Source: Microcebus murinus (lineage: Eukaryota; Chordata; Mammalia; Primates; Cheirogaleidae). Taken from it: 64,000 bases of DNA. Both the position numbers and the translations under genes were made by a program. How positions within the stretch are numbered: position 1 is the stretch's first letter; each line of letters opens with the position of its first letter. Positions 30,640 through 42,439 of the stretch are shown here, piece by piece. The notes beneath the pieces were generated by a model that was given only the letters and a program-made list of their open reading frames with translations, was not told where the DNA came from and did not search any database. The DNA lies in contig NC_134112.1 of NCBI RefSeq assembly GCF_040939455.1, positions 18,874,501 through 18,938,500 on the forward strand, in the 5' to 3' direction.

Positions 30640-30830
30640 CGGGTCCTGAATATGGAGTCAAGCAGACAAGGTTGAAAGCTCCAGCTCCACCACTTGCTGC
30701 TGGTGTGACACTGAGCAAATAGATTAAATTTTTCTTTCCTCAGCTCTATAACCATAATCCTTAACATATAAAGTTGTAAGGATTACAGCAGACAATATAG
30801 TAAGGTGCCCATACATACAAAGTTTCTCAA
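30640..30830 (+). repeat. MIR SINE
   Basis: 'CAGACAAGGTTGAAAGCTCCAGCTCCACCACTTGCTGC', 'GTGACACTGAGCAAATAGATTAAATTTTTC', 'TAAAGTTGTAAGGATTACAG' and 'AAGGTGCCCATACATA' follow MIR in order. Confidence 0.8.
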
Positions 30831-31059
30831 TACATACCTGCCCTCTCCCTGTCTTCAAAATGTCTTGTAGTGGTCACCCTTCCCTTTTCTTTGGTATCGT
30901 TGAATCTCTTGCAAAGACAGGTCAGGTGAGTCGGGGTCTTACACATGCGTGCAGCCCATGAGCCTGAACACTGGATTCATTTCCTAGAACTTTAAAAAGT
31001 AAGTAAGCAAATTGCAACTGTACAAACAGGGAAAGACATTTTTAAAAGCCATAAAGAAG

Positions 31060-31205
31060 TTCAAAGAGTTAGTGTTAGAACCCAATATTCTTTTATCACA
31101 CAGAAAATGAAAGAGCTGAATGTCTTGTGCAATATACACAGTGCTAATTGACACTGGAACCAAGACTGGAACCCAAGTCTCTTCATCTCCAGGCTGTCAC
31201 CTTTT
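31060..31205 (+). repeat. MIR SINE, diverged
   Basis: 'CACAGTGCTAATTGACACTGGAACCAAGACTGGAACCCAAGTCTCTTCATCTCC' matches the MIR segment after the core. The 5' part is weak. Confidence 0.55.
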
Positions 31206-32105
31206 AGGCACCACATATGCTGGGAAATATGATTAGAGAAAATCATTCATATTTAAAAAAATCAATTTACTTAAGAGATAACGAAATTGGGGGCATAATG
31301 AGGTCTTGTCTAATGGAATTTTATTAGTAGTAGTATCATTATTATTTCTTTAACACTCAGAGTAAAGTTGTACATCTTTGCAAATTCTCTCATCATTCCT
31401 TTACCTGTTAATCTCTTGTGAACCTTCATTAATTTATTGCTTTTCTTATTCAATGTAGCACCTTTTTCTAAAGACTTGCAAGCAATAAGCATATTTCACA
31501 GTTGGTACAAGTGAAAACTCCTACCAACCCTGCCAGCTTAGTTGCTATGGTGATAAATGGTTTAAGTAAGTCTCATTTATTTGAAAATATATTTAGAAAT
31601 AATTGAGCCCCTTGAGAGCAAATTGTCCTAAATTCCGTCTATGGTAGTGCTTGATACGTTTCCTTCAGGGAACCAATAGCCTTTGAAGGAAAATTCTCCT
31701 AATCATGGTCGCTCAGTTGCTTATAGATGAGTCTCCACGTTCCCTGATTAAATCTTGGACTAGCAGGATTTGTCCCAGGCCCAGAAAACACCCTCCTCAA
31801 TTACATACCACCAGGAATTAAGAGAAGTCTAGCCTGGTGGATGTTTTTCCCTGTAGTAATTATGAATTGGAATTTGATGTCAATTAGACAAAATATGATT
31901 AGAACAGAAGTGAGTGCTGGAAGCCTGAGAAAGCAGAATTTAGGGAGAAAAATGGGATAAGTCTTTCCTACTTGGCCAAAGGAAAAGAGGCCAGGGCAAT
32001 TTGCACTGTCCTGTAACTACTGTCCCATTCCACAGACAATCCTCACTCTTTTGAATTTCCTAAACACTCTTATGTAAAAAAGGACTATTAGGCCATTTGA
32101 CACTA
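31206..32105. other. Unassigned non-coding sequence
   Basis: No gene and no nameable repeat is visible in this mostly AT-rich stretch. Confidence 0.35.
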
Positions 32106-32330
32106 TGGATAATAATTTATTGGGGGCATTCTATGTTCCAGGACTCTACTTACTGGCATTACCACTTTTAATCTTACCATAAGCCTATGTGGAAAATGCT
32201 CTTCTTATGCTCGTTTTGCAGGTGAGAAAACTAAGTTTCAGAATGGTCAAGTGACTTGCCCCACATTCCAGGCACTGGGACTCCAACATATGCCATTTGG
32301 GTGCCAGACCCCTGCACTGCCTTACCATGG
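32106..32330 (+). repeat. MIR SINE
   Basis: 'AATAATTTATTGGGGGCATTCTATGTTCCAGG', 'TCTTACCATAAGCCTATGTGG', 'CGTTTTGCAGGTGAGAAAACTAAGTTTCAGAATGG', 'CAAGTGACTTGCCC' run in MIR order. Confidence 0.85.
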
Positions 32331-32639
32331 GGCTTGGAGGCTGAGGCCAGGCTCTCCTGATTCATGCCTTTCTGGGATCAGCAGACTCTTGAACTTCTCT
32401 AGCTTAGAAGTAGGCTATCTATCCCTGCAGTGAACAGACAGAGGGAGTGGAAATTTTGAAGGCGAGAGGCTTTTAATGCTGTTTCACACAGGACGATCTG
32501 GCACGGAGTTTAGCATGTGGCTCTCCATCTGACTTAACCGTCATACACAGCCTGCTCTCTGTACCTCCCTTTTCCAAAGCGCCATTGTCTCATGTGTTGA
32601 GAACAGAAAAAGAATGAGTGTCCTTCTCGGGCATCAGCA

Positions 32640-32900
32640 GTGGCAGCATAGCATGGTGATTGAAATCATGTGCTCTGAGTCATTTTGAGGAGACTCAAAC
32701 CCCAGAGCCACCACTTTTCACCGGCTATGGAAGACTTCTTTGTGCCTTGGTCTCCCTGTCCACCTCTGCCCCAAGGATTAAAGGGTATGCAGAAAGCAAT
32801 TAGAGTGGGAAGTCTATAAAGCCAGAATCTTTCATATCTTCCCTCTGTATTTCCAGTAACAAGCACATTACTGTCACTCAATAAATATATATTGAATAAA
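32640..32900 (+). repeat. MIR SINE
   Basis: 'CATAGCATGGTGATTGAAATCATGTGCTCTGAG', 'GAAGACTTCTTTGTGCCTTGGTCTCCC', 'AAGGATTAAAGGG' and a closing 'GTCACTCAATAAATATATATTGAATAAATAAAT' match a nearly full-length MIR. Confidence 0.8.
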
Positions 32901-33029
32901 TAAATACAAATGTTTAGGACAGTACCATCTCTGTGTGCTTGACTTCCACATTTATGCTTTTCTTGGATCATTGTTCTTAGATATCTACCTGTCTACCTGA
33001 AATTATCATAACCATTACACATTTAGTAC

Positions 33030-33560
33030 GTTCAAAATTAGACTTCTGATTTGTTCTCGTCTCTGGGCTTCTACTCTTCTTTCCCCATTTCAATAAATGA
33101 TACCATTATCTCCTGGTTACTCAAGTCAGAAACTTGTAAGTCACTTTCCATTCCTCTCCTCTCCTGTACCCACCATATAAGCAAGTCCTGTTGGTTTAAC
33201 ATCCAAAATAGTACTGGAAGCTCTCTCTCTCGCCTGGAGTAAATCACCATCACCTTTGACTTCACCGTTGCTATAATATTATAATTTGCTTTTTCTGCAT
33301 CTTGTTTTGCCCCATTTCTACTCATTCCATTCTTCAAATAGCAGTGAGAGTGATCTTTTAAAAGCATAAATTGGTTTAGAGCCATTCAGGTATTCATTGC
33401 ATTTCAATTAAGTTTGCATTCCCTACCTTGGCCTGCAAGGTCCCACACATTCTGGCCCCTACCCTACTTTTCAGTCTCAGTGTGTGCCATCCTCTTCCTC
33501 GGCCACAAGGTGCAGCCACACTGACATTGACTTATCCATCAGTGGCAGCCTTCAGTATTG
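33030..33560 (+). mobile_element. L2 LINE fragment
   Basis: 'CAGTGAGAGTGATCTTTTAAAAGCATAAATTGG' near 33343, 'CCCTACCTTGGCCTGCAAGGTCCCACACATTCTGGCCCC' near 33420 and 'GCCACAAGGTGCAGCCACACTGAC' near 33501 follow L2 ORF2 C-terminal sequence in order. No frame is preserved. Confidence 0.8.
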
Positions 33561-33939
33561 TGAGGGCATCAGAACTGCATTTCTGCAGTAAGTTTTAGAA
33601 CTGCTGCCTCCCTACCTAATCCCTTTAAGGGACCCCTTAAAGATTTTGCATCTGACTGCTCCTGTCCAGGCCACGGCCTCCACATTCTTCACGACAGGGC
33701 TCCATGCACTGTCGCAGAACCCGTGTTGGGCAGAAGGAGGGCCTCACACTGCTGCAGTGTCTGTGTGCCTGCCCCATCCGATTTAGCACAAGCAGCTCCT
33801 GCTCTGCATTGTGGACAAGGGCCAGGCAGCCCCTCCTCACCTAGGCGGCCTGCCCATTCATTTCCTTCCCCTTGAGTGCTAGCAGAGTTTCTATCCAGGA
33901 CATGAAGCTTCTTAGTCTGTGTGGTACCCATTCCTAATT
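33561..33939. other. Unassigned non-coding sequence
   Basis: No gene is seen. Minus-strand open frames here have no domain. Confidence 0.35.
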
Positions 33940-34300
33940 TTCGCCAATATCCAGTGCTCTTTCACCTTCAGGCACATGGAGGATTCCTGCCCTTAAACAT
34001 AGGTGTGGCCCTGTGACCAGGTCTTTGAATTAAATGTAGTTGGAAATGACATGTGTCACTTCTGGGCAAAAGAATTTCAGAGCAGGTACAAGGTGCATCA
34101 TGTTATCTTCCCCTGCTGACTTAGTTAGGGAAATATACGTTAATAGGGAGGCTCCATCAGCTGGAGTTCTTGAGCTGAGCTCCACTGTCAGCCTTCTGTG
34201 GCCATGGAATGTGAAGAGGTAGAACTTTTTGCCCTTTTAAGCCTTGAGGTTTGGGTTTTTTTCTTATGATACTACAGCACAGACTAGCCTATTCAGACAG
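33940..34300 (+). mobile_element. Probable MLT1-like LTR (ERVL-MaLR), old
   Basis: 'GGTGTGGCCCTGTGACCAGGTC', 'GGAAATGACATGTGTCACTTCTGGGC', 'GGCTCCATCAGCTGGAGTTCTTGAG' and, after a gap, 'AGCCTTGAGGTTTGGG...CTACAGCACAGACTAGCCTATTCAGACAG' follow a mammal-wide LTR whose 3' end reads AGCCACTGAGATTTGGG...AGCCTATCCTGAC. The MLT1 subfamily is uncertain. Confidence 0.6.
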
Positions 34301-34507
34301 TAGGATGTGGGAATGCTGCCCACTGCAGCCCTGGGCCATTTCAATGGCTGTGTACAGAAGTATTAATAAGTCTGAACATCAGCCCTTCTTTCCCTTTGTC
34401 TCTAAGAGACTGATCTTGAATCTTTCTTGGTAGACAGTTCTTCCACTACTCATGTCTAGCCTGGCTCTTCCCAAAGGATTTAATAACTGGTTGCATGGAA
34501 GCCTTAT

Positions 34508-34819
34508 CTATCTATCTATTTATTTATTTATTTTAGAGAGAGGGTCTGTCTCTTTCACTCCAGCGAGAGTGCAGTGGCAGCATCATAGCTCATTGCAACC
34601 TCGGACTTTTGGGCTCAAGCCATCCTCCTGCATCAACCAAGTAGCTGGGACTACAGGGGTGCACCAACATACCCAGCTAATTTTTTTTCTATTTTTTGTA
34701 GGGATAGGGTCTCACTTTTGCTCAGGCTGATCTCAAACTTCTGACCTCAAGTGATCCTCCCACCTTGGCCTACCAGAGTAGAGTGCTAGGATACAGGTGT
34801 GAGCAACTATGTCCTGCCA
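34508..34819 (-). mobile_element. Dimeric Alu, older type
   Basis: A TCTATCTATTTATTTATTTA microsatellite has replaced the poly(A) tail (34505-34535). Both arms follow, ending 'CTAGGATACAGGTGTGAGCAACTATGTCC'. The lemur linker is absent. The target-site duplication GAAGCCTTAT at 34498-34507 and 34820-34829 is exact. Confidence 0.93.
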
Positions 34820-34829
34820 GAAGCCTTAT

Positions 34830-35749
34830 GTTTCTAAAACATGTTTTCATTAGCCCACCTGTGATGGTTTCTGGATTTACATATAGTTAAGGATAATAAC
34901 TTTATTTTTCTTGTTCTGGATAAATTCTAGGCCACAGAAACAAGGGAAGAAGTTGAAAGGATCATTGGGGAATATAATTCCAATGTTCTTTGAACATTTC
35001 CAAATTTGCATTGAATTGTGGCCAAACCTAGTTATTTACTTGGCTTGAGAAAAGTGATAACGCTGCATGATAACTGAAAAAACTTAGGTACCTAATTGCC
35101 AGCACTAAAAGCTACCCATGTTTTCAAGAAGATGTCAATTATTTTTCCTGGCCAGAACTCTGAAGAAGAATTTTTCAAACATGGAGCAGTTTGTGGTAAC
35201 ATCTGGTCCTTTATTTAGAGCTTTCTGCAAACATTTCCCTATGGCTTTGGTTGCCTGCTTCTTCCCCATCACCGCTCCTACACTTTTCTCAGACAAACTC
35301 AATTGCTGGGGTCTCTAACAAAGTAACATAATGAATCAGTTAGAAATTGATTTGTTTATCACGTTGTTTTCTTACCTGATGCAAACAAAGCCATTTTTTT
35401 CCCTAAGTCTTCCTAGAAGTTGCTTTTAGACTGATGTCTGGATTTAGGATAAATATTCAAAACACTAGGGTGAGACTCTGGTATTTTCCAGCCTCTGGTG
35501 ATGGGTTTACGAGGATGCAGCCACAAAAGAGCCACACTCAGGCCTGCGTGGCAGTTCAGGTTGTGACCAAAAAAGTGAAAGATCTGCCAGGAGGACCTCT
35601 TTACCCTCCTGTTGTGACCCCTAAGGGCTCACACTGTCACTGCAGAGCCAATGGGCAAAGCCAGAAAACCACAAAGAGCCAGGACAGGGCAGCGGGTCCC
35701 ATTTTAGAGGCATCAAAGCTCTTGTGAAAGCCACAGAGTTCAGGATCGT
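34830..35749. other. Unassigned non-coding sequence
   Basis: No gene is visible. The open frame at 35434-35727 on + has no domain. No repeat could be named. Confidence 0.35.
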
Positions 35750-35835
35750 ACATCAGACCTAAAGAATCCCAATCTCTAGGGATGACACCAAGAATCTGTA
35801 ATTTTAAAAGATCCCAGGTGGTTCTTAGGGACAGG
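35750..35835 (-). mobile_element. MER5-like hAT MITE fragment
   Basis: 'AAAGAATCCCAATCTCTAGGGATGACACCAAGAATCTGTAATTTTAAAAGATCCCAGGTGGTTCTTAGG' resembles the second half of a MER5-type element. It is short and diverged. Confidence 0.5.
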
Positions 35836-35864
35836 TTGAGCCTGGTCCATGGGCAGTGGATTGT

Positions 35865-36075
35865 TAGAAACAGCACCAGACTTGAAGGCAAACTGGTTTC
35901 AAATTCTGGTCCCCTCACTTTGGAGCTATATAGTTTTGGAAAAGTTATTCAAATTCTATGAATACCTTTTCCTGGCTATAAGGCTATCTATGTCATTAAG
36001 TTGTTATGAGAATACAATTTTCAACACAGAGCATATGTGATGGCAAATAGCATGGTGCCTGTCACATCCTACTTG
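35865..36075 (+). repeat. MIR SINE
   Basis: 'AGCACCAGACTTGAAGGCAAACTGGTTTCAAATTCTGG', 'TATATAGTTTTGGAAAAGTTATTCAAATTC', 'GTCATTAAGTTGTTATGAGAATACA' and 'AGCATGGTGCCTGTCACATCC' follow a near full-length MIR. Confidence 0.85.
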
Positions 36076-36109
36076 CACGATTACGTGAATCTGCATCTTT
36101 ATTCACTCA

Positions 36110-36400
36110 TATTGAATGCTACCAATAATAATATCACGACTGTCAGCAGTGGTGGCAGAGGGAAGTAATAGTAGTAATTATTCTCTACTAAACACTGTTC
36201 TATAAGCTATAAGTATATTATTTTACTTTATCTTCATACTAACCCAATAAGGTTACATATGCTCATTCTCATTGTGTGGATGTGGAAACTAAGGCAGAGA
36301 GATGTTTAAAAATCTTGCTCAGTTTCCACAGATGGTAAATGCTGGAGCTAAGATTTGATCTGTAGTCTAAGACCCTACTGATTGCCACTGTGCTCAGAGC
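36110..36400 (+). repeat. MIR SINE
   Basis: 'TACTAAACACTGTTCTATAAGC', 'TTATCTTCATACTAACCCAATAAGG', 'GTGTGGATGTGGAAACTAAGGCAGAGAG', 'GCTGGAGCTAAGATTTGATC' run in MIR order. The first 60 bases are uncertain. Confidence 0.85.
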
Positions 36401-36429
36401 TGAGTATACTTTTTAGTGATGCATGCTTG

Positions 36430-37140
36430 TCTAAGAAACAGACAGGAAACAGTAAACGGATATGTGATTGCAAAGAGGAAAAAGCTAAGCGGGAAACAAA
36501 CAAAGAATAAGAATGGAGGATAATGAGGTTAGTGTGATACTGATTTAAAGATAAAGGAGGAATCATCCCCCAAAAGGTGACATTGACACTAGGACCTGAG
36601 GACTGAAAGGAAGGGGCCGGGCTGCAAGGGTCGGGAGGAACATTTCAGGTCAAGGGTATAACAGGGTACACTGAGGTCTCAGTGTTGGACAACACTTGAT
36701 GTGTTTGGGGATTAGTCATTGTGATTGCACCTTAGTGACCAAGGGGCAGAATGGCACAAATGGAGATTGGAAAGGTGGGCATGGGACAGAACACCAGGAG
36801 GACTCACAGGACAAGGTAGGGAATACAAATTTTATTTGAAATGCAATGAGGACCTGAAGAGCTTTAAACCAATTTATGCTTTTAAAAGATCACTCTCACT
36901 GTTGTTTGAAGACTGGATTGAGTAAACATGGGAAAAAAGAAAAGATAGAAAAAGCAATTATGATGCTAGGGTGGTGGTCAGGAAAAGGTGATTAATCTAG
37001 GTGACAGACAGGTTCTAGTGCTATTCTAGAGGTTAAATCAATAGATCTTTGAAGAATAATGCTCTAAGAGGAGCACAAATGCAGAAGTCAAGAACATAGA
37101 GATGGTATTTAAAGGCAGAGGGAATGAATGCAATCCCTTA
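36430..37140 (-). mobile_element. L2 LINE, 3' end and ORF2 end
   Basis: Antisense L2 starting at its 3' terminus: 'GAAACAGACAGGAAACAGTAAACGG', then 'AAAGGTGACATTGACACTAGGACCTGAGGAC', then 'TTTTAAAAGATCACTCTCACTGTTG', then 'GATGGTATTTAAAGGCAGAGG' near 37101. The order agrees with one old L2 of at least 700 bp. It cannot encode protein. Confidence 0.8.
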
Positions 37141-37439
37141 CAGAGTGGACAGCGAGAGTGAAAAATATGAGACTATGTGAGCTAGAACCGCTATCCAAGA
37201 AAACTTGAATTTCGCCAATATTTGGAAGATAAAGTTAGCAGACCCAGTACAAAAGACAACCAGAGGTCTGAGGAAAAGTAATGTGCCCCAGAAACCAAGC
37301 AAGTATTGAAGCCATAGGGAGTTGTCACTGGTGTAGACTCTTGCTAGGAGGTGGGGGGCAGGGGACAGAGAAACACGCATTTAGTTAGGAGAGGCCCATA
37401 GATCTTTCAAATAGCACTACCAGTGTGGCCATGAGCAAA
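37141..37439. other. Gap within the L2 block, probably decayed L2
   Basis: The sequence is compositionally like the neighbouring antisense L2 (purine-rich), with a few consensus-like words such as 'GAGGTCTGAGGAAAAG'. I cannot align it securely. Confidence 0.4.
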
Positions 37440-38150
37440 ATTCAGGGTAGATCTGTCTGAAGAACGAATGGAAGGAGGCAGAAAGATGAGGTTCCAAGAA
37501 TTTTGACTATAAAACGGATGAGAGAAATGAGGTAATAGCTGAAGGGTATTGTAGAGCCACAGATATTTCCTTTTCTTTTTTTCTCTTTTGTTTCTAAGAT
37601 GGGAAATACTAAAGTGCGTTTGGATAGTGCAGAACATGACCCAGTAGGGAGGTATAAGGAAAAAGGAGGTAGCACTAAAGGACCTAAGGACATGTTGAGC
37701 TCACAGGGTAGGGGTCCAGACCTCAAGTAGGGGATACTGGCCTTTGAGAATGAAAGAGATCTTCTTTTGTAGCAACTGCAAAGAAGAAGACATTGTGAGC
37801 AGATGTTGATAGATTTCCAGAACTGGGCATGTTACCATGAAGCTCTTTTGAAAATTTCAAATGTTTTCAGTGAAAGAAGAGGTAAATGTTGCAAGCTGAA
37901 AAATACCATAAAGACAGGACGGTTGGGAGGGTTGAAGAGGGAGAGATGTGAATGAAACAGTCGCTGCTGAATGAGGTAGACCACCAAGAACCAAGAAGGA
38001 CACATAGTCAGGGTAGAGAGCCATGAGATGCCAGTGACCAGCAATGTAGAGAGACACCAGCCTGCCACCAAGGTACCTTTCCTTCAGTAATACTGGCTCT
38101 GAGTACAGGCCCAACAGTGGCCGTGTTTAAGGTCATCCAGATTTTTTAAT
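37440..38150 (-). mobile_element. L2 LINE, ORF2 part
   Basis: 'GATGAGAGAAATGAGGTAATAGCTGAAGGG' near 37517 matches the antisense block GAGCAGAGAAATGGGGCGGTAGCTGGAGGG of L2. Purine-rich antisense character continues to about 38150, but with weaker matches. Confidence 0.55.
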
Positions 38151-38439
38151 TTGTAAAAGCACATATGATAAGGGAGAGTGAGCAGGGAACTCAGGGTCGT
38201 GTTATCCAAACTGGACGTGGAAGAAAATGAAGAGAGAAAAGACTTTATGGTAGAAGACAATGGTGTCTACATGGATAAGAGGAATTGTCTTCATAGTTTG
38301 TAAATAGGTCTTCCCTATAAATTAAAACATTTTGGGCAATATATCCTTCATATACACATACATGGACATTTGCTTATTTAATACTTACATGTACTTTCTA
38401 TGTTCTAGAACTGAGCTAAGTGCTTCTTCACTCATTCAA

Positions 38440-38615
38440 ACTTTGGAAACTTATAAGAACTCCATGAAGTAGAAACCTTTGCTATACAATTTAACCAATG
38501 AGAAAACTAAGCAGAGAGTACTTAAGTAACTTTCTCAGGGTCACACGTTTAGTAAATGTCACAGGATTGGAACTCACAGACTCTTGCTGCAGAATTCATG
38601 CTCTTATTTATGTAC
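38440..38615 (+). repeat. MIR SINE
   Basis: 'AACCAATGAGAAAACTAAGCAGAGAGTACTTAAGTAACTTTCTCAGGGTCACACGTTTAGTAAATG' and 'GGATTGGAACTCACAGACTCTTGC' give an unambiguous MIR core. Confidence 0.88.
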
Positions 38616-38889
38616 ATAAAACTATTTTAATGCATTATTCTACTAGTATACCATGTACATGATAAAACATATGCCAAAAGATGAGTTGCAAAATAAATGG
38701 GAGTTGCAGTATTTTCTCCCCACAGTCTAATAAATTTTCTGCTGCAATGCCTAAGCTGTATGCACTTTGGAGATCGATATTAAGGATGTAGGTGAAGACT
38801 GGGTATAGTATTATTTACACAATTGAGCCAGAAGGCTACAAGGTTGTGGTTAGCAAGTGAGGTTAAGCATTTGTAATTTTAGGAGTGGG
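38616..38889. other. Unassigned non-coding sequence
   Basis: Nothing nameable. Confidence 0.3.
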
Positions 38890-39870
38890 TTAGTTTATAC
38901 TGATAATAGGTCCAGGGTGTGACCTTGGAATTTTGTGGCTAAAGTGCAGTAATGGAAAGTTTTTTGTGACAAGAAGATAAAGGAGTTCAGAACACAGGGG
39001 CTTAAGCAGGTCATCCACTCAAACACTGAAGTTTCTGTGAATGAAAACAGGAGTTGAGATGGAAGGTAAGACTGCACCCTATCTGTTAGTGTCTTTACTA
39101 AAGGAAGAGGGAAACCCAGGAAATCGACTGATGAAAGTAATGGAGAAAGGAGGGTTGTCCACAACAGATGCAGAACTAATTGTTGAAATACAATGATGAT
39201 TCATCCTGCAGGGGATTTTAGGATATCTGGTGGTGGAGGGTTGCAATATTGACTATAAAGAAAAGGTAACCTTAGTAGGCAGAGATACTTCTGCCTTAGT
39301 AGGCAGAAATACTCAAGGCTGGAATCACAAGACGCACAGGCAGGAGATCCTAACTTTGTCTGCAGCATCGATGAAGGATTCACAGAGAAGCTGTACTTGA
39401 CTTGACTTTGGAAGAAAAAATCAGCCACATAGACATGGGGAAAAAAGGCATTAAAGTGAAAAACTAAGCATGGGCAGACATCAGGACAAGAGAGAGTATG
39501 GTATTAATATAAATTCTGTATTTCTTAAGTGTAGATTATGAGGGAGTAGATTTGGAGAGAGGTGAGACTGAGGAAGTAGGAAGAGGCCAGATCATGAAGA
39601 GAATTGCATATCATTTTAAGAAAGCTGAGATTTATCCTGTATTGAATGGGGACCCATGGATTATAGTCAGACTTGAACCTAGAGCAGTGCTGAGGTCTGA
39701 CTGAATGGAGTTCTCCTGGAAGGAAGGAAATCAGTGGGAAGCTTGGAAATAGTCCTGGAAGACATGATGAGGGAAAGCAGGAAAAGTACTTCCCTACTTT
39801 TCCCCCTAAGCAAGGAAAGTAAAGGGAAGATTTAAAAAATAAGCTAAGTTTCAACTTGCCGAATATTAAG
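38890..39870 (-). mobile_element. Decayed L2 LINE material
   Basis: Antisense L2 words are present, e.g. 'GAAGAGGCCAGATCATGAAGAG' near 39580 (L2: GGGGCCAGATCATGTAGGG) followed by 'AAGAAAGCTGAGATTTATCCTG' (L2: GGACTTTGGATTTTATTCT). The part before 39360 is weaker. The whole 36.4-39.9 kb block reads as one or more old L2 copies in the same orientation. Confidence 0.6.
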
Positions 39871-41305
39871 TACCAGTTGATTTGGTAAGTTTCTTATGAT
39901 GCTATGTAGCATCTTAAGATCTTCACAACATCAACAACAAAAGTCTAATTTTTCATTATACTCCTGCAATTTCAGTACCAATACAAATTACATCTATGTA
40001 TTTCAACTGCCAAAATATTAAACATGTTCCACATGTACAGTGTTTGAAGATTCTGTGCAGGATTGTACTCCTATAGCTACAAATACAGATTCATAAAGGC
40101 TAGATAGGAAACCAAAGATAAAAGGAAAACCAAAACATTAAAATTTTACAGCCAGTCTATACAATATTCTCTTCCTAGGGTTAAGAGAAAATTTTAAAGG
40201 AATAAGTATTTATCCTACTGTGAGATTGTTTCTTATTATACTAGAGAGTGCAAAATTTCCTTGTGTCTCCTTTTCGGTAGCTGCAATGTCTCACAAGAAC
40301 TATTGCATCCCCCACCTGTGGTTCTGATAATTCCTCAGGAAATGGAGCTCAAAGCTCAACATTAAGTAACTCCTAATGTCTAGTTTTTATCTTTAATATC
40401 CTACGTATTTGTCTCCAGTAGAGCTATTTCTTGTGTATGGTCACCTCAAATCTGGATCAAATTTGAAACAGGGCACTGCTTGCATTATTTTGATTACTGA
40501 TGTCCCCTGTCTCTGCTGATTTAGCAGAAACTGACTTCTTTTGTGTAATTCCTCATTTGGTTCTAGAGCATCATAAATTATTAATATTTTCTAATTTTTA
40601 TTATTTTTTGAAAATTCATAGTTTCATTAAGTAACATTAGTTTTGTAAAATTAGAATAACTTTTATATAATCTTTCTGTCTGATTTCTTTTTAACCTTCA
40701 AATTTCCACTTTAATGTACAAAATGGTTCAATTTTAAAAAATGAGATGAGAAATTATAGTAATATTTAGGAGGAAGACATGGCAAGAACGGTGCTGTTCA
40801 CAAATGCAGGAAAGACCAGGGGGGCAGCAAAGTTAGAAAGTGTTGACTTCTGCTTGGCGAGTGTTGAGTTTGAGGTGCCTGGAGGAGATCCACGTGGTTA
40901 CCTGAAACGGTTGGGATTCCAGAGGAAGAGAACCCATCTTCTTTACTGGCTCTTTCGGAAGAGCAAAGAAATTTCTACCACTTCTAGAAGGCTCTAGAAG
41001 CAAACGTCTTCCCCCGTCTTGTTTGGCCTGAATTGGACCACCTGCCTTTCCAGGATCTGATATTGTCACTGGATATGGAATGCATTTTTTAAAAGACAAT
41101 TGGCCGTCCCTGAAGCTGAAAGTGGCCAAGTCTTACCCAGACCACATGCTGGCCCTGGGGAAAAGGCAGCTTCCCCCAAACCCAACTCCATCAGTTATCC
41201 TCCACATGAACTCCACCAGTGTGAGGAACAGGAAAAAGTAATAAAGAAACCTTTTCCCCATCTCCCAAGGATCACACCAACCATGGTATCACAGAGAAGA
41301 GAATT
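39871..41305. other. Unassigned non-coding sequence
   Basis: No gene is seen. Open frames near 40779-41339 occur on both strands and carry no recognised domain. Confidence 0.35.
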
Positions 41306-41309
41306 CTTC

Positions 41310-41465
41310 CTCTACTTAGGGGCACTGAGAAAGGTTTGATAGAAGAGCTGATGTTTGAATTGGGTTCTTCAAGACTGTGAAGAGGTTTCCCAAAGAATGG
41401 AACTGGATGAGCAAGGGTATACCAACAGCAAGAAAGGTGCTCAAAAGCAGGAGGTCCAGACAGCA
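41310..41465 (-). mobile_element. L2 LINE 3' fragment
   Basis: 'GAGCTGATGTTTGAATTGGGTTCTTCAAGACTGTG' and 'TTTCCCAAAGAATGGAACTGGATGAGCAAGGG' resemble the antisense L2 3' UTR (GACATTTGAGCTGGGTCTTGAAGGATG ... GCATTCCAGGCAGAGGG). Confidence 0.6.
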
Positions 41466-41699
41466 AGGTCTGACTGGGCTAGTTTGGGGAATTTCCCCTA
41501 CCTGTGATTCAGATACCATCCTGTTTTGACAACAAAATGTCTTGTTTCCATGCAGAGAATTTATATAGCATTATCTTGATCCATTTCATCAAAGTTTTTA
41601 TTATAACTTTTAATTTTCATCCTATCTATTTTTGACAGTAGAAAATCGGAAGAGAAGTGTGTGCTGCATGAGGTTATTGAATAAAACCATTGTCATTGT
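41466..41699. other. Unassigned non-coding sequence
   Basis: Nothing nameable. Confidence 0.3.
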
Positions 41700-41935
41700 A
41701 GGTTTTGCCCAGCGTGGCTCAAATGCGGACCCAAAAGGGTTATATGGCAGCTCTTTGATACTAGCTTTGGGAACTTGAGGAACTTAACCTCTCAGCACCT
41801 CAATTTTCTCATCTAGGAAATGAGAGATAATAATACCTTCCCTGTAGGCTCATTGTTAGATTTAAGTACTGTAACACAGGCAAAGTATCCTGTAGATTGT
41901 ATCTCTCTATCTGAATCAGAACAATTGTTATTATT
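41700..41935 (+). repeat. MIR SINE
   Basis: 'GAACTTGAGGAACTTAACCTCTCAGCACCTCAATTTTCTCATCTAGGAAATGAGAGATAATAATACC' and 'AGGCTCATTGTTAGATTTAAG' are diagnostic MIR blocks. Confidence 0.88.
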
Positions 41936-42204
41936 ATATTATAATTATTATCATTGAGGCTCAAGGGGAAATGAACTAAGAAGAGCAGTTATAAGATCTT
42001 TTTCAGAAGCAAAGTTGCAGTGACCAGACTACAAACAGATGAAGCAGCAGGTACCAGCCCTCTGAGCAGGCTGAGTTCACTGTCTCTCTGACTTCTGGTT
42101 ATGCAGGAGGTAATCTGTCAACTGATTCTGTCAAGGACAAAAGTGCCATAGCCACAAAAGAAAGAAGGCAGAAAATTGTCTTTGTCAGTGGCACAAATGG
42201 CATT
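41936..42204. other. Unassigned non-coding sequence
   Basis: Nothing nameable. Confidence 0.3.
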
Positions 42205-42430
42205 TTGCTTATAGAGGTAAGAATAACTGAATTCCTCAGTGCAGAGGACCCTGCTCTTGGCATTTTCATGTTATCTCATTTAAGGTCCAAAACAGTCACA
42301 AGAGGAATCATCCTCCCAGACTGGAGAACTGAGACCCGGAATGCCCAAAGTCACACTAGTACCAAATGGCAGAACCAGGATCAAATTTCTGACTCTAAAC
42401 CCAAGCTCTTCCCATTATATGGTCGTGCAT
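42205..42430 (+). repeat. MIR SINE
   Basis: 'GCATTTTCATGTTATCTCATTTAAGG', 'AGACTGGAGAACTGAGACCCGGAATGCCCAAAGTCACACTAG' and 'GGCAGAACCAGGATCAAATTTCTGACTC' follow MIR order. Confidence 0.85.
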
Positions 42431-42439
42431 CTTCTGTAG

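Noticed and set aside
34505..34535. TCTA/TTTA repeat considered as a stand-alone microsatellite or CRISPR-like array
   Set aside because: It is the expanded tail of the antisense Alu. No spacer-repeat structure exists anywhere in the window.
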